Part shown: one piece after another, positions 60,930-64,000 of the stretch
How positions within the stretch are numbered: the first letter of the stretch is position 1
Layout of the letters: the number at the start of each line of letters is the position of its first letter
NCBI GenBank assembly: GCA_016868315.1
Contig: VGHE01000002.1
Span: 248,001 to 312,000 of the forward strand
Length of the DNA stretch: 64,000 bases
Origin: Betaproteobacteria bacterium
Lineage (GTDB): Bacteria > Bdellovibrionota_B > Oligoflexia > Silvanigrellales > Silvanigrellaceae
Reading direction: 5' to 3'
Notes under the pieces: generated by a model
What the model was told of the DNA's origin: nothing
What the model saw: the letters and a program-made list of their open reading frames with translations, nothing else
The model's database searches: none
Translations under genes and position numbers: made by a program

Positions 60930-60959
60930 GACTCTTTGCTCAGCCCTGAGCTTAGAGTC
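60930..60959 (-). repeat. Interrupted palindrome over the hemE stop codon
   Basis: A 30-base symmetric structure: GACTCT, two bases, GCTCAG, two bases, CTGAGC, two bases, AGAGTC. It covers the hemE stop (60952-60954). On the minus strand it is not directly followed by a T run, so it is a weak terminator at best. It could be an mRNA processing or stability hairpin between hemE and the sugar operon. Confidence 0.6.
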
Positions 60960-62007
60960 TGAATTTGCGCACGAAATCTGTTACAAAGGCTACGTTCTCA
61001 ACAGGAGTGGTTTGGCGAATGCCATGGCCCAGGTTGAAGATGTAACCGAGATTCTCCAGCTTTTGTCCGGCAGATAGAATTTGCTCGAGTGCCGTCTGGA
61101 GTTCACGCTGGCTGGCGTGGAGAATGAGCGGATCAAGATTACCCTGCAGAGCTCGAACTTTTCCGCGGGCGCTTTGCCCCACACGTGAAAGATCCTGACG
61201 CCAATCGACACCCAAAACATCAGCGTTGGTGGCCAAAACTTCGGGAAGAATCCCTGCACTCTCTCCAACAAAATGAATGACCGGTACCTTGGGTTTGAGG
61301 GCAGCAATAATCCGCTGGCTATAGGGCGCACAAAAGCGCGCGTACTGAGCTGGAGTCAGCGCTCCTCCCCAGGATTCGAACAACTGGAGAATTTCGGCTC
61401 CTGCGGCGACCTGACGTTCGAGATAGGTGACTGTCAGGCGCGTCACAACTTCCATCACGCGTTCAAATAAGCTGGGGTGCTGCAGCATAAACAGCTTTGA
61501 GGTGTGGAACTCTCCGTGTGCACTTTGACCTTCGAGCATATAGCTCGCTACTGTCCAGGGTGCTCCGGCAAATCCAATGAGGGTGACCTCGGGCGCAAGC
61601 TGAGCCTTCACCATTTGAAGTGTTTCGCTGAGATAGTCGAGCTTGGCCATCACGGCACTTGTGTCCGCTGCTTGCTCCTCAAGCCATTGGACATCGCTTT
61701 CGCTGCGGACAGGGCGGCTGAACACCGGACCTTCACCCTGCACGAACTGCAAACCTAATCCCAGAGCATCAGGAATCAAAAGGATGTCGGCGTAAACAAT
61801 TGCGGCATCGAGTTGGGGAAAGCGACGCAGCGGCTGAAGGGTGATCTCTGCGGCGATGCGCGGAGTTTTGAACATAGTGAGCGTGTCGTTCTGCGAGCGG
61901 ATGGCGCGATATTCGGGAAGGTAACGACCCGCCTGGCGCATCAGCCATTGCGGGGTGTGACCGGGGCGCTGTCCTTGAGCCGCCATCAGCAGAGGTTTGA
62001 GAGTCAT
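60952..62007 (-). CDS. hemE: Uroporphyrinogen decarboxylase
   Basis: A 351-residue heme-pathway enzyme that converts uroporphyrinogen III to coproporphyrinogen III. Family signatures: WLMRQAGRYLPEYRAIR near the N-terminus and IGFAGAPWTVASYMLEG in the middle; QLFESWGGALTP and YIFNLGHGIRQTTPVENV toward the end. ATG 62007 follows AAAGGAAG. It sits between the mannose-phosphate gene (24 bases) and the sugar operon. No other heme gene is nearby. Confidence 0.96.
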   Translation of the reverse strand: MTLKPLLMAAQGQRPGHTPQWLMRQAGRYLPEYRAIRSQNDTLTMFKTPRIAAEITLQPLRRFPQLDAAIVYADILLIPDALGLGLQFVQGEGPVFSRPVRSESDVQWLEEQAADTSAVMAKLDYLSETLQMVKAQLAPEVTLIGFAGAPWTVASYMLEGQSAHGEFHTSKLFMLQHPSLFERVMEVVTRLTVTYLERQVAAGAEILQLFESWGGALTPAQYARFCAPYSQRIIAALKPKVPVIHFVGESAGILPEVLATNADVLGVDWRQDLSRVGQSARGKVRALQGNLDPLILHASQRELQTALEQILSAGQKLENLGYIFNLGHGIRQTTPVENVAFVTDFVRKFRL

Positions 62008-62031
62008 CCGTGACTTCCTTTATTCAAATTT

Positions 62032-63159
62032 TCAGAGGAGCTGTGTTCGGTTTTGACCTTCCAGATGAGCAATCACCTTTTTCACATCTTGGCTCCGCGA
62101 TGTCGGCATAACCAACACTGCGTCGGGTGTGGCCACCACCACAAGGTTTTCTACCCCGATTGTGGCAACGAACGGACCGCTGCTGTGAATCACTGAATTG
62201 CGGGTGTCAGAGACATAGGCATCGCCAGCAATGCTGTTGCCGTTGTTGTCTTGTTCGAAGCACTCACGCACCGCCGACCAGCTGCCCACATCGTTCCAGT
62301 CGAAAAGCGCAGGAACACATGCAACGTGGCTTGTTTGCTCGATGAACGCGATATCGATGGGCTGCGATTCAAGCTTGGCGTAATCGGTGGCCATGCTCGC
62401 AGGAGTCATGTTTTCAATAATTTTGGCCATCTCTGGTTGAATGTGTGAGAACGCATTCCAAAACGTGCGCGTCTTCCACACGAAGATACCCGCATTCCAC
62501 AGGTACTTTCCTGTGCGGATAAATTGTTCTGCCGCAGCCTGATTGGGCTTTTCACGAAAGCTGCGCACACTGAAGCCAACCGCCTCCTGCGGTGTTTCAT
62601 TGAATTTGGCGGCAGGCAGAATTTGTGCGTTTTTGTCGAGTGGAAGTCCCCATTCGATATAACCAAAGCCGGTCGCCGGGTAGGTGGGTTGAATACCAAC
62701 GGTCACAAAAAGATTTTGGCGAGCGAGCTTCACGGCATCGGCCACCGTTTGTTCGAACGATCGGACGTTTTGAATGGAGTGGTCGCTTGAGAGCACAAGC
62801 ATCACCGAGTCGGGATCCTGCTGCATGAGCTGCCATGCGGCCAGCGCCACTGCCGGGGCGGTGTTGCGTGGTTGGGGTTCAGAGATGATGCGTGCCACGC
62901 TTCCCGCGGTCTGCTCTTTGGCGAGCCCCTCTTGCGCGTTGGCGGTGACGATCCAGCGCTTTTTCTCGGGAGAAATGTTCTTCACACGATCAATTGAGGT
63001 CTGCAGCAGGGTGTCTTCAGTTCCACCGAGTGCCAGGAACTGTTTGGGGCGCAACTTGCGGGAGAGGGGCCAAAGGCGCGTTCCCGAACCACCACACAAG
63101 ATGATGGAATAGATGTTTTCGCTAGCGAAAAGGTCGTTCTTGATGGGGGTTGATGCCAT
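62032..63159 (-). CDS. Mannose-1-phosphate guanylyltransferase
   Basis: A 375-residue nucleotidyltransferase that makes GDP-mannose from mannose-1-phosphate and GTP. The signature SIILCGGSGTRLWPLSRKLR with PKQFLAL starts at about residue 19; VLSSDHSIQN, TGFGYIEWG, SFREKPNQAAA and NAGIFVWKTRTF are diagnostic. The protein lacks the C-terminal isomerase part of bifunctional AlgA/ManC, so it is monofunctional. ATG 63159 is used. GDP-mannose feeds surface polysaccharide or glycans. It is divergent from pgk. Confidence 0.93.
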   Translation of the reverse strand: MASTPIKNDLFASENIYSIILCGGSGTRLWPLSRKLRPKQFLALGGTEDTLLQTSIDRVKNISPEKKRWIVTANAQEGLAKEQTAGSVARIISEPQPRNTAPAVALAAWQLMQQDPDSVMLVLSSDHSIQNVRSFEQTVADAVKLARQNLFVTVGIQPTYPATGFGYIEWGLPLDKNAQILPAAKFNETPQEAVGFSVRSFREKPNQAAAEQFIRTGKYLWNAGIFVWKTRTFWNAFSHIQPEMAKIIENMTPASMATDYAKLESQPIDIAFIEQTSHVACVPALFDWNDVGSWSAVRECFEQDNNGNSIAGDAYVSDTRNSVIHSSGPFVATIGVENLVVVATPDAVLVMPTSRSQDVKKVIAHLEGQNRTQLL

Positions 63160-63232
63160 TTCTGCAGAACCTCAGAGCGTTTTAATGACGTAGCGCCTAT
63201 TATTCTCACACCACGCTCTGTTTCTCAACTTG

Positions 63233-63262
63233 TTGACAAGCTCCGCTCCTTCACGGTTCAAT
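63233..63262 (+). promoter_or_regulatory. Candidate promoter for pgk
   Basis: A perfect TTGACA (63233-63238) and TTCAAT (63257-63262) with an 18-base spacer, 48 bases before the pgk start. It lies in the 150-base divergent gap before the guanylyltransferase gene. Confidence 0.45.
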
Positions 63263-63309
63263 CGCCCCCCTGGTAAAGCACTGTTTTCGACACAGACAAG
63301 GAGACCCCT

Positions 63310-64000
63310 ATGGCGGCGCGGCTCAGAACCCTCACGGATCTGGATTTTTCAGGTTTCAATCGCCCTGTTGTTTTTTTGCGATTGGATTTGAACGTTCCCC
63401 TGAAGGCAGGTGTTGTCACCGACGAAACTCGAATTACTGCCGCTCTCCCGACCATCAAGTGGTTGCTCGAGAAGGGTTGCCGCGTGGTTATGTGCTCACA
63501 TCTTGGGCGTCCTAAAGGCGAGGGCTTCGAAAAGGAATTCAGCCTGGCTCCCGTGGGCGAGAAGATTGCTGCGCATCTAGGCAAGGAAGTGTTGCTCTGT
63601 TCCGACTGCCTTTTGGATGGCTTCGACCGTATCGTGCAGCAGCTTGGCGCGCAGCAGCTGGTTCTTCTCGAGAACCTGCGCTTCCATAAGCAGGAGCAGA
63701 AGGGAGACCGAGACTTCGCCAAAGTTCTTGCAAAACATATGGACTTTTATGTGAACGATGCTTTTGGAACATGCCACCGTGCTGATGCATCGATGGTTGC
63801 CGTTGCGGAAGAGTTTCCACTCGAGCGACGCGCTGCAGGTTTCCTTGTGCAGAAAGAAATCGATTTTCTTGAGGGTGCGTTCCGCAACCCGCAGGCGCCC
63901 GTCACAGCGATTTTCGGTGGTGCAAAGGTTTCCGATAAAATCGCCATCCTTCAGAAATTCACAAGCATTGCCAACAACATGATTATTGGTGGCGCTATGG
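63310..64000 (+). CDS. pgk: Phosphoglycerate kinase (partial, C-terminus beyond window)
   Basis: The first 230 codons of Pgk, the ATP-making step of lower glycolysis. ATG 63310 follows AAGGAG. Motifs: VVFLRLDLNVPLKAG, DETRITAALPTIKWLLEKG, VMCSHLGRPKG, LLENLRFHKQEQKGD, FYVNDAFGTCHRADAS and AIFGGAKVSDKI, all N-domain features. The nucleotide-binding C-domain is past base 64000. Whether gap or tpi is adjacent cannot be seen. Confidence 0.95.
   Translation, partial: MAARLRTLTDLDFSGFNRPVVFLRLDLNVPLKAGVVTDETRITAALPTIKWLLEKGCRVVMCSHLGRPKGEGFEKEFSLAPVGEKIAAHLGKEVLLCSDCLLDGFDRIVQQLGAQQLVLLENLRFHKQEQKGDRDFAKVLAKHMDFYVNDAFGTCHRADASMVAVAEEFPLERRAAGFLVQKEIDFLEGAFRNPQAPVTAIFGGAKVSDKIAILQKFTSIANNMIIGGAM

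Noticed and set aside
1-64000. Mobile elements, prophage, CRISPR arrays
   Set aside because: I looked for transposases, integrases, phage structural genes and regularly spaced repeats and saw none. The only repeats are terminators and one tandem duplication in cheA.

Overview
The window is a gene-dense chromosomal segment of a Gram-negative bacterium with roughly balanced base composition. The envelope is diderm: there are lipoproteins with lipoboxes, small beta-barrel-like proteins, a Tat substrate and a VKOR-DsbA fusion. The mixture of an orphan ParA, two ribosomal-S1-type proteins, a CheA/CheW/MCP set, many unassigned envelope proteins and an enlarged Pst permease pair fits the old 'deltaproteobacterial' groups (for example Bdellovibrionota/Oligoflexia). 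That placement is an inference from gene content, not a marker-gene result. I saw no phage genes, transposase, CRISPR array, rRNA or complete tRNA. No gene-free stretch exceeds 300 bases; the largest is the 268-base gap upstream of pstC.

Layout. 1-5482 (minus): thymidylate kinase, DNA polymerase III delta', alpha-glucan phosphorylase and a glycogen-synthase-like glycosyltransferase cut by the window edge. 5642-6235: an unrecognised acidic protein. 6246-14812 (minus): MCP, CheW and CheA, then SppA, ribosomal protein S1 and a second S1-domain protein. 14877-21359: a polyamine-binding-like periplasmic protein; a lipoprotein/outer-membrane/helical-repeat triad; an unassigned outer-membrane protein; VKOR-DsbA. 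21445-26978 (minus): endonuclease I, S18, and a four-gene run of DUF3108, ParA, acyltransferase and SDR. 27015-30919 (plus): dihydrouridine synthase, a tiny membrane protein, HNH protein and a GYF_2-like membrane protein. 30929-36142 (minus): pstB-pstA-pstC behind a candidate PHO box. 36411-42095: an unknown protein, L28 (minus), Lon, cysteine desulfurase, PRPP synthetase. 42244-49375: M36-like metalloprotease, DUF4336 protein, alpha/beta hydrolase, RlmN, and a purine-salvage run (pnp-hpt) continuing into two small outer-membrane proteins. 49534-55845: PepF, MFS transporter, a lipoprotein with a nucleotidyltransferase motif, a PhoD-like phosphatase, and a broken cytochrome-like lipoprotein gene. 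56014-63159 (minus): mannose-1-phosphate guanylyltransferase, HemE, then a sugar ABC importer with a GH36 alpha-galactosidase. 63310-64000: phosphoglycerate kinase, cut by the window edge.

How the genes work together. Several units are coherent. Glucan synthase plus phosphorylase make and degrade storage glucan. A sugar-binding protein, two permeases and GH36 import and split alpha-galactosides, although no ATPase is encoded here. PstABC import phosphate. Pnp, Hpt and Prs serve purine salvage. MCP, CheW and CheA form a sensory core that lacks adaptation enzymes locally. The parts least explained by known biology are the nucleotidyltransferase-type lipoprotein at 52717-53865, the SDR-acyltransferase-ParA-DUF3108 run, the lipoprotein/barrel/repeat triad at 15914-18587 and the GYF_2-type transmembrane protein at 29324-30919.
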